Below, piece after piece: positions 25,910 to 41,560 of a stretch of 64,000 nt of DNA. Position 1 is the first letter of the stretch, and each line of letters begins with the position of its first letter. Below the pieces are notes generated by a model. That model saw only the letters and a list, made by a program, of their open reading frames with translations, made no database searches and had not been told where the DNA came from. Source of the stretch: Dichotomocladium elegans (Eukaryota; Mucoromycota; Mucoromycetes; Mucorales; Lichtheimiaceae); NCBI GenBank assembly GCA_025716815.1, contig JAIXMN010000010.1, positions 620,001-684,000 on the forward strand, in the 5' to 3' direction. The position numbers were made by a program, and so were the translations under genes.

Positions 25910-26358
25910 AAAAGGACAGAGTAACGAGAAGGAATACGAAAGTGAATGAATGAGAGAAAGAGAGAGAGATGTAGGGGGGCAGCATACCTGCTAAGCCAGC
26001 ATTTGTTATCGATGGACACACATTCTGAAGCGTATCCTGCCTTATGGTCCGTGCTCCTTCTCAATCCAGATAGCAAAGGGCAACCCCATCGGGTTTTCTC
26101 CTTGCGCTTACGAATATTGACGTAATGATATCACAAAATAGCCCTGTCCTCCTGCTTTTCCTCTCCCCTGTTAACCCCCTCGCGGATGGCGCCCTGACCT
26201 TTATATTTCTTCCGATGCTTTCTCTTTTTTTTTCAGTGTTATCAGCGTAATCTTTCCATGGTTTTCGTTGAAAATATTCTGCATATCAATTGTGTCTAAA
26301 ATAATTCAGAAGGGTATTTCCGCTTTCCGTTGTTCTTGCCCTGGTCGCATTTGGCTCA
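25910..26358. other. Divergent promoter region, bZIP / 26359 gene
   Basis: 449 bp between divergent start codons, with a CRE half-palindrome at 26118-26125, a CT-rich stretch, and a run of T near 26225-26234. Confidence 0.5.
26118..26125. promoter_or_regulatory. CRE/ATF-like site TGACGTAA
   Basis: TGACGTAA, a good ATF/Atf1-type site, lies 209 bp upstream of the start codon of the Atf1-like bZIP gene and 234 bp upstream of the divergent gene at 26359. The position would fit autoregulation. This is inference. Confidence 0.35.
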
Positions 26359-27192
26359 ATGGCTAGCCAACATGAATCGATGTCATGGCCCACCATTTCG
26401 GATGAATCCTCGTTTGGATTCTTGGAAAATCAACCAAATGAGGTGCATCAATCCAAAGTCACAGGCGAAAATAGCTCAGTACCATTAGTGAATAGCCTTG
26501 ATGCGTGGCACAGCCTGGCTGATCCCAACGTCAAAGTTCAACCAGGTGGGATTGGCACTGGTCGATTACATCGAATGGGCAAGAACTTTAAGCCCCTTGA
26601 AGAAAGGTCGCTCCTTCAACAGGAAATGGCAGACATACCGGTGAGTACCGACATGCCTATGATGGTCGAATGTAGTTTAACCCAACTTAATTCCACTCTA
26701 CAGCAGCAGCCACAGCCGCAGCGCCCGAAGAAGCAACCCCGCATGCCGACACACAAGCGGGTCGAGGACCTATCGCATCGGATTGGGACATCAAACGGAT
26801 GGGGTTCTGGCAAGCTATCTACTGTCCCTTTTTGGGAACAGCAGGAGCAGCCGGCAGAATCAACACCAGCGGCGGAACCATCCGGCACCACAACCATTAC
26901 TATTCCCCTGTCGACTGTATCTGGTACGCTATTACCGCCTGAGTTTATATACAATCCATCGACCGAGTCGCCGTCAGCTCAACCACTGCTGGAGTTTCAT
27001 GTCTCACTTGTACCTGGCGTCAACATCACCTTCACTATGCATGAAGGCGAGCACGCTCCGACGCTGGTTGAACGAGTGATGACTGAACACCGCCTTAACG
27101 TGAACAAAGAAGTCAAGCAGAAGATCTCAAACACGCTTCAGCTGTTGTACAACGCAAAAATAAATGAACAAACCACCATGACCGTTTGCTGA
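26359..27192 (+). CDS. Unrecognised protein of about 256-277 aa
   Basis: The frame is open from the ATG at 26359 to the stop at 27190-27192 (277 codons). A segment 26641-26703 has GTGAGT at its start and CTCTACAG at its end, is 63 nt long and has no stop, so it is probably an intron whose retention would keep the frame; splicing gives 256 aa. The N-terminus is SWPTISDESSFGFLENQ. The middle is Gln/Pro-rich. The C-terminal 90 residues look folded (LLEFHVSLVPGVNITFTMHE, then VMTEHRLNVNKEVKQKISNT). I do not recognise the family. It is divergent from the bZIP gene and lies 237 bp before RNR1. Confidence 0.72.
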   Translation: MASQHESMSWPTISDESSFGFLENQPNEVHQSKVTGENSSVPLVNSLDAWHSLADPNVKVQPGGIGTGRLHRMGKNFKPLEERSLLQQEMADIPVSTDMPMMVECSLTQLNSTLQQQPQPQRPKKQPRMPTHKRVEDLSHRIGTSNGWGSGKLSTVPFWEQQEQPAESTPAAEPSGTTTITIPLSTVSGTLLPPEFIYNPSTESPSAQPLLEFHVSLVPGVNITFTMHEGEHAPTLVERVMTEHRLNVNKEVKQKISNTLQLLYNAKINEQTTMTVC

Positions 27193-27429
27193 TCACCACA
27201 CAGAATCATGGGGCAATAGTTTGGCGCCCCGCTCTGTTTTCTTCCCTGAAGCTCCTGCTAACCAACATTATCCACTCTTTTCTTTCTCTTTGTCGAACAA
27301 GGTCACCTACTCGCAGCACTCATCACCACCGCCACTGAGTAGTTTTCCTAATTTTTACTGTCACGCACTTCGCGGAACGAGTATTAACATTATACAGCTT
27401 CTTCTTTGCCTTGCGGAACAGTTCTCGAT

Positions 27430-30007
27430 ATGTTCGTATATAAGAGAGGTACGTGCCTTTCTGAATACCTTTCTTTTAATCAGCAACGCAGTTAATGGGG
27501 TCAACTTTTATATCGTTTTGATGGGGATGGATAGATGGGCGCCGCGAACAAGTCGCGTTCGACAAGGTAATGGAAGGCCGCGTTCAGGAGAGAAAAAAAT
27601 TAAATAGCGCGACGCGTATTTGCCCTTTATAGATCACTGCCCGCATTAATAAGCTCTGCTACGGATTAGACATCGATTACGTGAATCCTGTCGCCATTGC
27701 TCAGAAGGTTTAGAGAGCGTGTATCAGTTGGGGGGGGGTTTACACTCACACTCACTTCCTCTTCCGCTAATATAGGTCATTTCGGGTGTGTATCAAGGCG
27801 TAACCACAGTTGAACTCGACAACCTTGCAGCTGAAACCGCTGCCTATATGACTACCAAGCATCCTGATTATGCCGTCCTAGCTGCACGCATCGTCATCTC
27901 CAACCTACATAAAGAGACGAAGAAAGTGTTTTCGCAAGTAATAGAAGACCTCCACAGTTACGTCAATCCAAAGACCAATAAGCATTCACCGATGATATCC
28001 GATGCCACGGCAACCATAGTGAAGAAACATGCAGAAAGACTCAACTCGGCCATCATCTACGACCGTGATTTTGGCTATAACTATTTTGGATTCAAAACGC
28101 TTGAGCGTGCATATTTGCTCAAAATCAATGGAAAAATTGCAGAACGACCGCAACATATGTTGATGCGTGTGGCCGTGGGGATACACGGAGAGGACGTCGA
28201 TGCCGCCATCGAGACCTACAACCTCATGTCTGAGCGCTATTTCACGCATGCAAGTCCGACGCTGTTCAATGCTGGTACGCCACGCCCTCAGCTATCCTCG
28301 TGTTTCCTGCTGACCATGGCTGAGGATTCAATCGAGGGAATCTTCAAGACTCTGAAAATGTGCTCTCAGATAAGCAAGTCGGCAGGCGGTATTGGTCTCA
28401 ATATTCACAACATCCGTGCCTCAGGTTCGTATATTGCAGGCACGAACGGGTACTCGAACGGGATCGTGCCCATGTTACGTGTCTTCAACAACACCGCCCG
28501 GTATGTTGACCAGGGCGGCAACAAACGTCCAGGAGCGTTTGCCATCTACCTGGAACCCTGGCACCCCGACATCTTCGATTTTCTGGACCTACGCAAAAAC
28601 CACGGCAAGGAGGAGAATCGTGCGCGTGATCTTTTTTATGCGCTCTGGATACCTGATCTTTTTATGAAACGGGTGGAGGCCAATGGCGATTGGAGCCTTT
28701 TCTGTCCAAGGGAAGCACCCGGCCTGCATGAGATTTGGGGAGACCAGTTTGAAAAGCTATACTGCCAATACGAGCGCGAAGGGCGTGCTCGCAAGACTGT
28801 GAAAGCACAGAAACTCTGGTATGCTGTCCTTGAGTCACAAACAGAGACAGGTGGCCCTTTTATGTTGTATAAGGATGCATGTAACCGCAAATCGAACCAG
28901 CAAAACCTGGGAACGATAAAGTGCAGCAACTTGTGTACCGAAATCATACAATATTCGAGCCCGGAGGAGGTGGCCGTGTGCAACCTCGCCAGTATTGCGC
29001 TACCGTCTTTTGTCGTGAACCGTTCATCCTACGACTTTAAGAAACTCCATGAAGTTGTAAAGGTCGTGACCCGAAATTTGAACAAGATTATTGACATTAA
29101 CTTCTATCCTGTGCCTGAAGCCAAACGCTCCAACCTTCGCCACCGGCCTATTGGTCTGGGGGTCCAAGGCTTAGCGGATGCGTTGATGCTCATGCGTTTC
29201 CCCTTTGATTCGCCCGAAGCCAAACAACTCAATATACAGATCTTTGAGACCATTTACCACGCTGCGCTCGAGTCCTCTATGGAGCTCGCGAAGGAGCACG
29301 GCACATATGACTCCTACCCTGGATGCCCAGCGTCAAAGGGTATCCTCCAATACGACTTGTGGGGTGTTACGCCATCGCCGCTCTGGGACTGGGACACATT
29401 GAAAGGCCAGATCGGCCAACACGGCATACGCAACTCCCTTCTCCTGGCCCCCATGCCTACTGCTTCCACTTCCCAAATCCTTGGTTTTAATGAGTGTTTT
29501 GAGCCTTACACGTCCAACCTGTACACCCGACGCGTAATTGCGGGTGAGTTTCAGATTGTCAATCCCTGGCTTCTCAAGGATCTGGTTGAGCTGTCTCTGT
29601 GGGACGACGATATGAAGAACATGATCATGGCAGACAACGGATCCATCCAACATATTCCTGCGATTCCACAGAAACTGAAGGATCTGTACAAGACCGTCTG
29701 GGAGCTGCCGCAGCGCGTCATCATTGACATGGCCGCCGACCGCGGTGCCTACATTGACCAGAGCCAGAGCTTGAATATCTTTATTGGCGAGCCCAATTTT
29801 GGAAAGCTCACCTCGATGCATTTTTATGGCTGGAAGAAGGGGCTTAAGACCGGAATGTATTACCTGCGCACCCGCCCGGCTGTTGATGCGATCAAATTCA
29901 CGGTCGATCAGCTATCGCTAAAGGAGTCTAACCGAAAGCAGGTTTCCCAAGAAGCGGTAGTATGTTCAATCGACAATAAGGATGCCTGCGTTAATTGCAG
30001 TGGATAA
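27430..30007 (+). CDS. RNR1: Ribonucleoside-diphosphate reductase large subunit (class Ia R1)
   Basis: R1 reduces ribonucleoside diphosphates to deoxy forms, with the radical supplied by the small subunit. Four exons: 27430-27448, 27535-27566, 27633-27707 and 27776-30007, giving 785 aa. The ATP-cone runs through [17 protein letters not shown] and [12 protein letters not shown] and is spread over three short exons. The barrel carries [15 protein letters not shown] (redox Cys), SNLCTEI (the N-x-C-x-E catalytic trio), [10 protein letters not shown] (second redox Cys) and [15 protein letters not shown] (phosphate-binding region). The C-terminus ends in a Cys pair, ACVNCSG, which would re-reduce the active site. 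The first exon is 19 nt. The donor of intron 3 is unusual (GTTTAG), but the protein junction [13 protein letters not shown] is conserved. The length is normal for fungi. Confidence 0.97.
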
Positions 30008-30529
30008 AATCCAGTACACGAGGACACTCTCACTCTCTTCAATACACGTATGCATTGAATTCCAATTACCATCCCTTTTCCCCCTTCTACACGATTGTTT
30101 ATCCTTACAAATGAACTCTCAGTCTTTTATCTATTCCGACAAGATTTTTGGTTGTGCATATCAATGCGAAGAATGGATGTATAGGAAACAGGAGGACATC
30201 CTTTTGAATATCCGCCATAGAGATGTAGTCTCTATTCATTGTTATTTCTACTCTTCAGGGATTTCGGACAAAGCCATGCACTGTGCCTTGAAAAATAAAG
30301 CAAAAGAGACAGCCAGCATGTGCGAAAAGCAGAGGGAGCCAGAGTTAGGTCTCACTGTCCGCCCCTGTACGACCATCCCAAAGTCAGTGTGACCGCCGCG
30401 GGAAGTGGGAACAGTAACCCGGCAGATAGGACACATAGCGCCCCTTCTGCACCCGTCGTCCCTTTTTTTATTCTTCTTTTCCGATATTCCTTTCTCTCTG
30501 AAGAGGATTTAAGAGAGGCGCAACGCGGT
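30008..30529. other. Interval RNR1 to TBC gene
   Basis: 522 bp between co-directional genes. The frame of the TBC gene is open for about 210 bp before its first ATG, but no ATG is present there, so this is read as leader. Nothing else is seen. Confidence 0.5.
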
Positions 30530-33500
30530 ATGACCAACAGCCACGACCATGACAATGCTGGATTTGATTCTATCGACTTGGCCATCTCGCTTTCCGACAT
30601 AAGTTTGTCAGACAATCCGCCATCAAGTCGAGAGACCGAGAAGGAGCAGCAACAGCAGCATGAACTAACGGCGGCTACCATCTCATCCGGTTCAGCATCT
30701 CCTTCAGAGGATGTGAAAGCCCACCGGCTTTTGGATGAACTATCGGCTTCACCTCATGGTGGAGACGACTTTCTCTTGCACCGCAAACTTCCAGCGCCGC
30801 CACCACCAGCACCAGCACCAGCACCGCCATCGCAGCACCAGCAAGCTAGTGCAGCAACGGGGATCGGCATTCCCTCTAATAACTCTAGCATATCAATTTC
30901 TGAGAACGCTGCTACTGCTTCTAATGTATCGGCTTCAGCAGCAGGCCGACAGACGTATCAATATGATCAATTTTTCGAAGAGGTTTCACTTGATCTGCCG
31001 AGAAACAGCACATCTTTCGAGGCAACAACGCCTTCCAGACTTCTCAAATTTATGCCACGCAGGACGGATCAACAACAACAACAACAACAGCAGCACCAAC
31101 AGCAGCAGCAGCAGCAGCTTGAACAGCAACAGACACGTACAGACCAACTGTCGATCACTACAGCAGATATCTCGGGCCCATTTTATTCCATTTCGGATGT
31201 GCTGAGTGATAGTCCTTCAACAAACGCCACGGCGGCGGCTGCAGCCGCTGCGGCCGCCGCGGCGGCCAATGGGCGAGCAAATCAAGCCGACGCTATGTCG
31301 TTGCAGCAGCACCAGCAGCAGAACCAGCACCTGGCGCATTCTAGAGGAGCAAGACGAAACGTGTTTGAAACAGAAGTGGTTGTCACTTCGGGTGGGTCGT
31401 CGGCGAGGGCGCTCAAACGCCAGTCGAGGTAAGGGTCATGGCGATCCAGGAAGCACGGGGGAGGGGTAACAATCGGAATGTATGCGGAGAGAAGGTTATA
31501 TTCATGGACTTGTTTAATGAGCCTAGCCTCAATCCTTTTACACGCTCGAAAAATTCGGCACCAAAACCTTCCCCTTTGGAAGCAGTCATCTCGAAGACTC
31601 GGCCGAGGTAAGAGAACGGGGAGCTGGATCGGCTGTAGATAGGACCATAGACGTGTCCTTAACGATCCGCTCAGGATGCTGCCACCCAAGGATCCCCATG
31701 AAGAAAAGAAGCATTTGCAGCAACATCAGGCAATGATGAAAAAGGCCAAGAAGCTGGAAGCAAAGAAAGAGAGGGAGTTCCATCGACGTAAAGAAGAAAA
31801 GGACAAGAAAATGGCACAGGCAGTTCGTTTATGGGAACATGATATTCTCAAAAATTGGGATATAAGGTGAGATCCGCATGTGGGCATCTAGAGTTGCCAG
31901 AGTATAATCGTTTTTCTCTAGGAGGAAGGACCTGCGGACCCGCGAACTTTGGCTTCAAGGATTGCCTCCACGATGCCGAAAGCGTGTTTGGATCCTGGCC
32001 ATCGGTAACGATCTTAAGCTATCAAAAGGTTTGTATACCCGGGAGAATCAAAAGGACCAAAGAAAAGTCGACCAACTTGATGGCTTGCATGTCGATTCAG
32101 AAACATTTGCCAGCTCTATAAAGCGGATACCCCATACCACCGCACCGGCAAAACGACATTCGGATGAAGGGCAGTCCGACAACCATATACTGGAACATCA
32201 GCGCAGCTCGGAATGGGAGCGCGATGAGATTGTGGAAGAGAACAGTCAGGAACCTGAGGAACTGTATGATCTCCGGCGTGTGCGGAGGACAAGCAGCCTT
32301 AATGTGCTCCACGAGGATCCTTCAGAGAAAGTCAACTATCCTGAGAGCCTCTATGAACAGCCGCATGTTACAGACAGTGATGGCGGGGAGGCCGTCGTGG
32401 TAGGAGTGGCAGCCGGGTCGGAAGACAACGACGAGAAGGAGGAGGGTAGACGTGCGATGGAAATAGAAGGGGCGAATATATCTGCAAGCATCTTAGACAG
32501 CGGTCAACATAGCAGTCTTGATGGCGATAGGGACGAGGACGACGACAACGACGATGTTCGGGTCACCGATGATGATATTACCAGCAGCGACGACGATACC
32601 AGCAGCGATTTCTCAGCTGACATGCCATTCGAGGAATCAGCAGCAACCACTTATCTGAGCAAAGCGATCGACGAGGATATTATACGCACCCTTCCGAGTC
32701 TATGCGTGTTCCAGGTAACTTTAAAAATGGGGCTGACCTTACGATTTCTCACAGAAGTGAATAATAATAATAATAACTTAGCCGGACGGTCCATTGTTCA
32801 ATTCGTTACGGAAAGTTTTACATGCATACGCACGGCAACGAGAAGACGGATCCTATGTAAGCGAACAGGCCAGCGAAAATATCCTACGAACGATATTCAC
32901 GCAATGTCAAATATCATAACCTTTGATTATTCTTGTTATTAGTCACGAGGAGCATCTTTTATTGCGGGAATGCTGCTCTTAAACATGAACAGCCAAGAGA
33001 CATTTATTGCTCTGGGCAACCTGATTCACCGGAGCAGTGTGTTATCAGCGCTGTACAGCTCAAACGAGCAGCGTGTTCGCGGCTACTTTAAGATCTTCAA
33101 TGTGGCCTTTGCCGAAAACCTCCCGAAGCTCTATCTCCATTTCAAGAACCTTTCGCTGACGCCTGAGCATTACTTGCTAGACTGGTTCATGACCATTTTC
33201 GCGTCGATTTTGCCGCTTCATCTGTCTACGCGGCTATGGGACATATTTTTGCTTGAGGGCGACATCATCCTGTTCAAGGCTGGATTGGCGGTGCTAAAGT
33301 ACCTTGAACCGCTGCTGTGGGGCGGTAGCTTTGGAGAGACGGTTCGGATCCTCAACCGGGGGTTTGTGGGTGAGGAGCGGGGTGAGGAGGCCAAGGCTGC
33401 ATTAGCTGTGAGCGGACATATCACTGAGAGTGACCAGGACAACTTTTTCAACGAGGTGCTTGGTCGAAACGGGCTACAGTTGGACCGGTTCAAATTCAGG

Positions 33501-33533
33501 GAACTCGTTGCTGCGCATGTCCTCACTCGGTGA
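30530..33533 (+). CDS. TBC-domain RabGAP, TBC1D12/TBC1D14-like
   Basis: TBC proteins speed GTP hydrolysis by Rab GTPases in membrane traffic. Six exons: 30530-31428, 31527-31607, 31675-31866, 31922-32714, 32779-32856 and 32943-33533, giving 877 aa. The first 300 residues are low-complexity with Gln and Ala tracts. A charged helix follows (KKAKKLEAKKEREFHRRKEE). The TBC domain starts at LWLQGLPPRCRKRVWILAIGN and is interrupted by an acidic insert of about 190 residues; it then continues IDEDIIRTLPSLCVFQ, DGSYSRGASFIAGMLLLNM, YFKIFNVAFAENLPKLYLHF and HYLLDWFMTIFASILPLHLS, matching TBC1D12/14. The arginine finger motif I-x2-D-x2-R is present. The usual Y-x-Q glutamine finger reads Y-S-R, so catalysis may be altered. 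The stop is 90 bp before the IRE1 start. Confidence 0.9.
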
Positions 33534-33623
33534 AAAATAATCTTTCTAAAAATACCTTTTTAATTATTAATAATACACTCGCCACTCTTTCTCGTCTCCT
33601 GTTCTGTTCATGTTCAAAAAGCA

Positions 33624-37168
<3,545 letters not shown>

Positions 37169-37688
37169 TATCCATCTGTAAATATATCCTCGGTTCTCTT
37201 ATATAGATGGTGTTTCTTGGTATAAAGTGCAGCAGCTGGGGGCCAGAGGGAGGGAGCTAAGAGTGATCCAAGTAAACACACACACACCGTACTTATGACG
37301 CGCGAATGGCATGGGGATAATGCTTGGTTTCACATGCCCGTCAATGTCTATAGCGATGGCCACGCTGATCCTCCCGACCAGAACGGGCCCGTATATATAT
37401 ACAGTACAGCTCGTCGACAGAGTTCGCGCACAGGGCGGATCCATGTCGGCCTATGCTTGCATCATCCTGTAAGCTGCTGCCAGTACGCACTGTAACTGTC
37501 GTGTGCCCAATAGATAACCATACGCTTGCGAAATTTATTTGAAATTACAAGTACACAAGCCAACAAACTAAGTGAGCAAGTCGTCCGCGGGAAAAAAAGC
37601 ATGTCACGCAATGAAAGAATGTCTTTAGAGATGCGAATGAGTATAGAGTTGGGAAGGATGCACTGGCGTAAACGCTTCTATTACAGAT
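37169..37688. other. Interval between convergent genes
   Basis: 520 bp between the stop codons of IRE1 (+) and the kelch-BTB gene (-). No ORF of note; it should contain both 3' ends. Confidence 0.5.
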
Positions 37689-39874
37689 TTAATTTTTTTG
37701 AGCAAGCCCGCCGCCGGTCGTGATATCAACAGTAGCAGGTGAATGATGCTTTCCTGGTGATGCAAGCAAGGCATTGCTGAATGCCGCACCAACGCCGGAG
37801 CCGCCTTCGACGTTCCCAATGCGGCGGGAGGCAGTCTCGAGAATGGCGTCGTCTGGGACGGCGTCGTAGAACGCGAGCCGGGCCTTCTGCGGCAGGCGGG
37901 CGACGATGTCGGCCTTGAGGATCAAACCGTAGTGCCGGAACATGAAATCGAGCGTGAGCGTCTTCAGGCCCGTCTCCTCGGCAAGGATCGCCTTTTCGAG
38001 GACCGTGCCGCAGCTCTCGATGGAGAGATGGTGCTTATAGAGTCTTTCGCAGCATATTTTCTTGAGGCGCTGGAGGAGATACATGTTTGCCATGACGAGA
38101 ACATCGCACACAACGTCCCACGGTGCGCCCGGATCCAGACGTCCACTGTAGAGGTATTTGATAAAGACCAGCACGGTTTCGTACGACTCGGCCATTTCCA
38201 TCCGTCTCTCCTGAGCCTCGATCATACCCGACTTGTAAATGTTGCCAAAGTGCGGCCAGCGCGTGATGAGAATGACTTGATGCACGCGGAGCGGTTCGCC
38301 CGTCGCAGGCACAATGACGAAATCAGAAAGTTCCGAATGATCGAGCAGTTGTGCGAATTCAAGTGAAGAGTGCGGTGGATGGATATCATACAGACCGAGC
38401 GACTCTGCATTGATGATGAACGCGTCGCTGGAGAACGAGCAACGTGTTTCTCAGTATTTCCTCTCATCATCTACCGAAACCTCCTACACTCTCTTGGTAG
38501 ACCTACCGAAAATGATCGTAACCCTGCGGCCGAAAAGCATCCGTGTTGCCAAGGAAAAAAAGGCTGTTGGTAGTGACCTTATCCGGACCGTCCGGTGGGT
38601 TACTCTCTGAGATTACCGTAAAGTAATTCCATCCTCCCTTGCTCAAATCAAGCGCACAGTCCTGAAGCTCCCATTGAAGTGTGTCCAGATCAAGCAACCA
38701 GAGACCAAAGGCCGACTCTGGCGGAGCTGGAGGCGGTTGCTGCTGCTGCTGCTGCTGGTGATACATCGCCCCTGCTGGTGGGGCTATTGTTGTTGCTCCT
38801 GAAGGCTGTAATAGCGGTGGTTGATGATGATGATGATGCAAAGACGTGGCTGTAGTCATGTAGCAACCAAAGACGAGGAGTTTGCCGCACACAGCCTCAC
38901 AAAAGTGCTGGCTCTTTAATAAGACCATATGTGAGCTGATGCTTGATTGAAATCCGCTGAGAACAAGATGAGGCCGATAAGGTGCAGCGCTGACATTGAC
39001 CACAAAGAGATCGGAGACTGTGTTACCCTGCTCATCCTTGCCGCCGTATATATACATTTTGTGGCCGATCAGGGTTGCCGAATGGTTGTACCTTGGCTGA
39101 ATCCCATGAAAGCTTTGCCATACAAACGTTTTCAGATCCAAGACATTGAGCTCGTCCAGGACATACGTGCCTGATTGTATATGTGCACGTGTCATCGACC
39201 ACAGGTATCAATCATCCATTCCCTTATCTTAGTCACCAACTTACACTCTGTCTTCCTTGCAAATCCTCCATAGATGTACAACTTGTCGTCATAAACAATA
39301 GCACTATGCAGGTAACGTGCCGGAACGCGACCGGTCACCTGCGGCCGATACCACGTCAGCTTTTCGATGTCAAAAATATGAATATCGTCACAATATTCTG
39401 AACGTTCGTTGCATCCACCTGACGAAGGAGAAAGGCAGGGAAAGTCAGCTTCGATTCCGCACATTAGAGAGAATTGTTGAGCAAAGGGTCATGGTGTATG
39501 GAAGAGTGGGGGAAGCGGAGGTGACCACTTGCCAAAGACAATGATGCAACCGTTCCATAATGTGGCAGTGTGACCATACCGCTTACATGGTGGTGCGCCT
39601 TTTGCTGTCTACAGAGCGAGTAAATTAGAGTCGATATTTAGGGAGGAAAAGGAGAAGGAAGAAGGGAGGGGGGTAAAAGTGTGGATCGTACACACGCCTT
39701 GATGGTATTCCAGCGCATATCGCATAAATTGAGGACGTGGAGATCGCTTGTCACATTGCCTCCACCGCCATACACAAAAAGGCGGTGATCCACCCTGACA
39801 AAGGACGGCCGCCAGAGCCCTACGAGATTATTCCCAGTTGTTCGGATCGGGCAGCCAGACGGTATTAATGGCAT
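37689..39874 (-). CDS. Kelch-repeat/BTB protein, LZTR1-like
   Basis: Proteins with kelch blades followed by BTB domains are mostly adaptors of Cullin-3 ubiquitin ligases; LZTR1 is the animal example with this order. Five exons: 39692-39874, 39533-39608, 39245-39418, 38507-39170 and 37689-38427, giving 611 aa. Kelch motifs include HRLFVYGGGGNVTSDLHVLN, RYGHTATLWNGCIIVFGG, CNERSEYCDDIHIFD, YLHSAIVYDDKLYIYGG and HSATLIGHKMYIYGGKD. The BTB domain (about 385-500) runs from SDFVIVPATGEPLRVHQVIL to YSGRLDPGAPWDVVCDVLVM, followed by a BACK-like helical part. The fourth exon has Gln and His tracts. The intron between exons 2 and 3 is GC-AG (G|GCAAGT) and gives VFG|GCNERSEY. The start ATG is the first in frame before blade 1 but an upstream exon is possible. 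Confidence 0.87.
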
Positions 39875-41560
39875 GATTGATAGGCGTATATAACGGATTA
39901 ATTTTTGTGGTGGTGAAAAGAGAGGAAAGAGAAAGAGAAAGGGGGGGCGGCATTTGGAGACTGGAGGACTCATGAATAAATACCGTTCTCCTTTTTTTTT
40001 TTCTACGACTATCTGCAAAACGGTGTGCCACTCACAGATATAAACACAAAACATCGACGGATGGCACAAACAACATCCTCCCTTTGCCACCATCCATCCG
40101 ATCGCCATCCTACATGAATGTACAACAATGAAGTCAAATGGCGATACCCAATGAGATTTGCCCTTCGCTCTGCAATGGTCCCAGTGGTCACGTTGACAAG
40201 CGATCAAAGCTTCTCCACCGCCCAATGACCACCCCCCCCTTTTTTCCCTTCCTGATGGAATTCCTCGAGATATAGAAAGTCCCGTTATGCAATAAACAGC
40301 TCGTTCTCTTTTTTACTTGTCGAAATCTGATTGACGTTCTTGACTTCCTCCTCTCGGCTTGTGGCCCGTAATGTCTCCAAATAGCACGATGTCCCTCATG
40401 CAAAATGCGCGTCGCTGCCTCGTCGGTGAAGGAAATAGGGATGTATACCTTTCAATATATCGAGGAAGGAAGACCTCTTTGCAGCTTTTTACTATGATAG
40501 AGCCAAGTGATCTAGTGCAGGATTTCTCCCCGCCCACCCATCCTCAAGCCGTCTTGGATCGAGACAGATCCAACAAGAGAGGGATATGCATAAATGTAAC
40601 ACGACAGCAAGATCATAGGCAGGAAGATATGATACTGTTTTTTTTTCCGACAGACAAGAGCTTATTCATCAGCAAGCTCATGCCACTTTCCACACCATTC
40701 AAAAAAGGAGTTATTAGGACATTATGTACGATCGCGCCCGGACGCTAGAAACCAACTTTTTTTTTTTGATAAATTCTAATTTGGAGTATGGCAAACAGGC
40801 ATTTGACTAGGATGCTCTGGCGTCACTGCAGGGTGCAGGTACGTAATCGACAGGCATATGGAATCCATCCAACTCCATAGAACCCCCTGCCCAGACGATC
40901 ACTTTGGTCTCTTGAATCTTAGTAAGGACCTATTTCATTTGCGGGAACGTACCTAGTCATAAACCAAGCCATATTTGCTCCAACATCGAGGTAACTGCTG
41001 CCCGAATGTACCCATTCATTACCACGATTGCCCTCTTCAAGCGCGATTTTCATGGAGGCTTATTATCAAAGAGAAAAGTTGTCTCTGAACCTGGTCCTTC
41101 TCGGGAACGGAGAGTACTATGTATCACATTGATGTTTACTATTTCTAGAAGAAAAGGAAGCGAGAGAGCAAGAAACACACACAGAAAGAAAGACACCAAT
41201 CACCATTTTTTGCAGCATCTTCAAATATGGTATGTATATCCCCATACTCACCCACAGATGCAGGCGCTTTCTACTGTTGATGGGGTAAGTATCTCATCGG
41301 ATTCTGAGATTATTATCGTCAAACCCAAGACAGGTAGTCCTCTCGAACGGAAAGTATAAAGGTTGAACGAAAGAAATCATTGGGTGCTGGCAGAAACACA
41401 TCATAAGCATATTCCTCAATGAAGTTTTCTAATCCCCTTTATCTGCTGCACCGCAAAAATGCAGAGAGTAACAGGTTGCCTTTTTGGTACTGTATTAACG
41501 TCGCATCCCAGCTGCTGTTCTCCATCGTCGTCTTCTCTTTGCTCTTTTGAGTGTATTTAT
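39875..41560. other. 1.7 kb intergenic, no supported gene
   Basis: This interval lies upstream of the kelch-BTB gene and downstream of the PAK gene. A short frame ending at about 41359 reads SSDSEIIIVKPKTGSPLERK, which looks like a SUMO-interacting motif, but it has no supporting gene structure. T-tracts lie at 39991-40001, 40629-40636 and 40757-40767. Confidence 0.4.

Noticed and set aside
29333..29821. 162-codon minus-strand frame
   Set aside because: Antisense of the RNR1 catalytic domain.
30320..30529. Upstream extension of the TBC protein
   Set aside because: The frame is open but has no ATG before 30530; the extension would need a non-AUG start.
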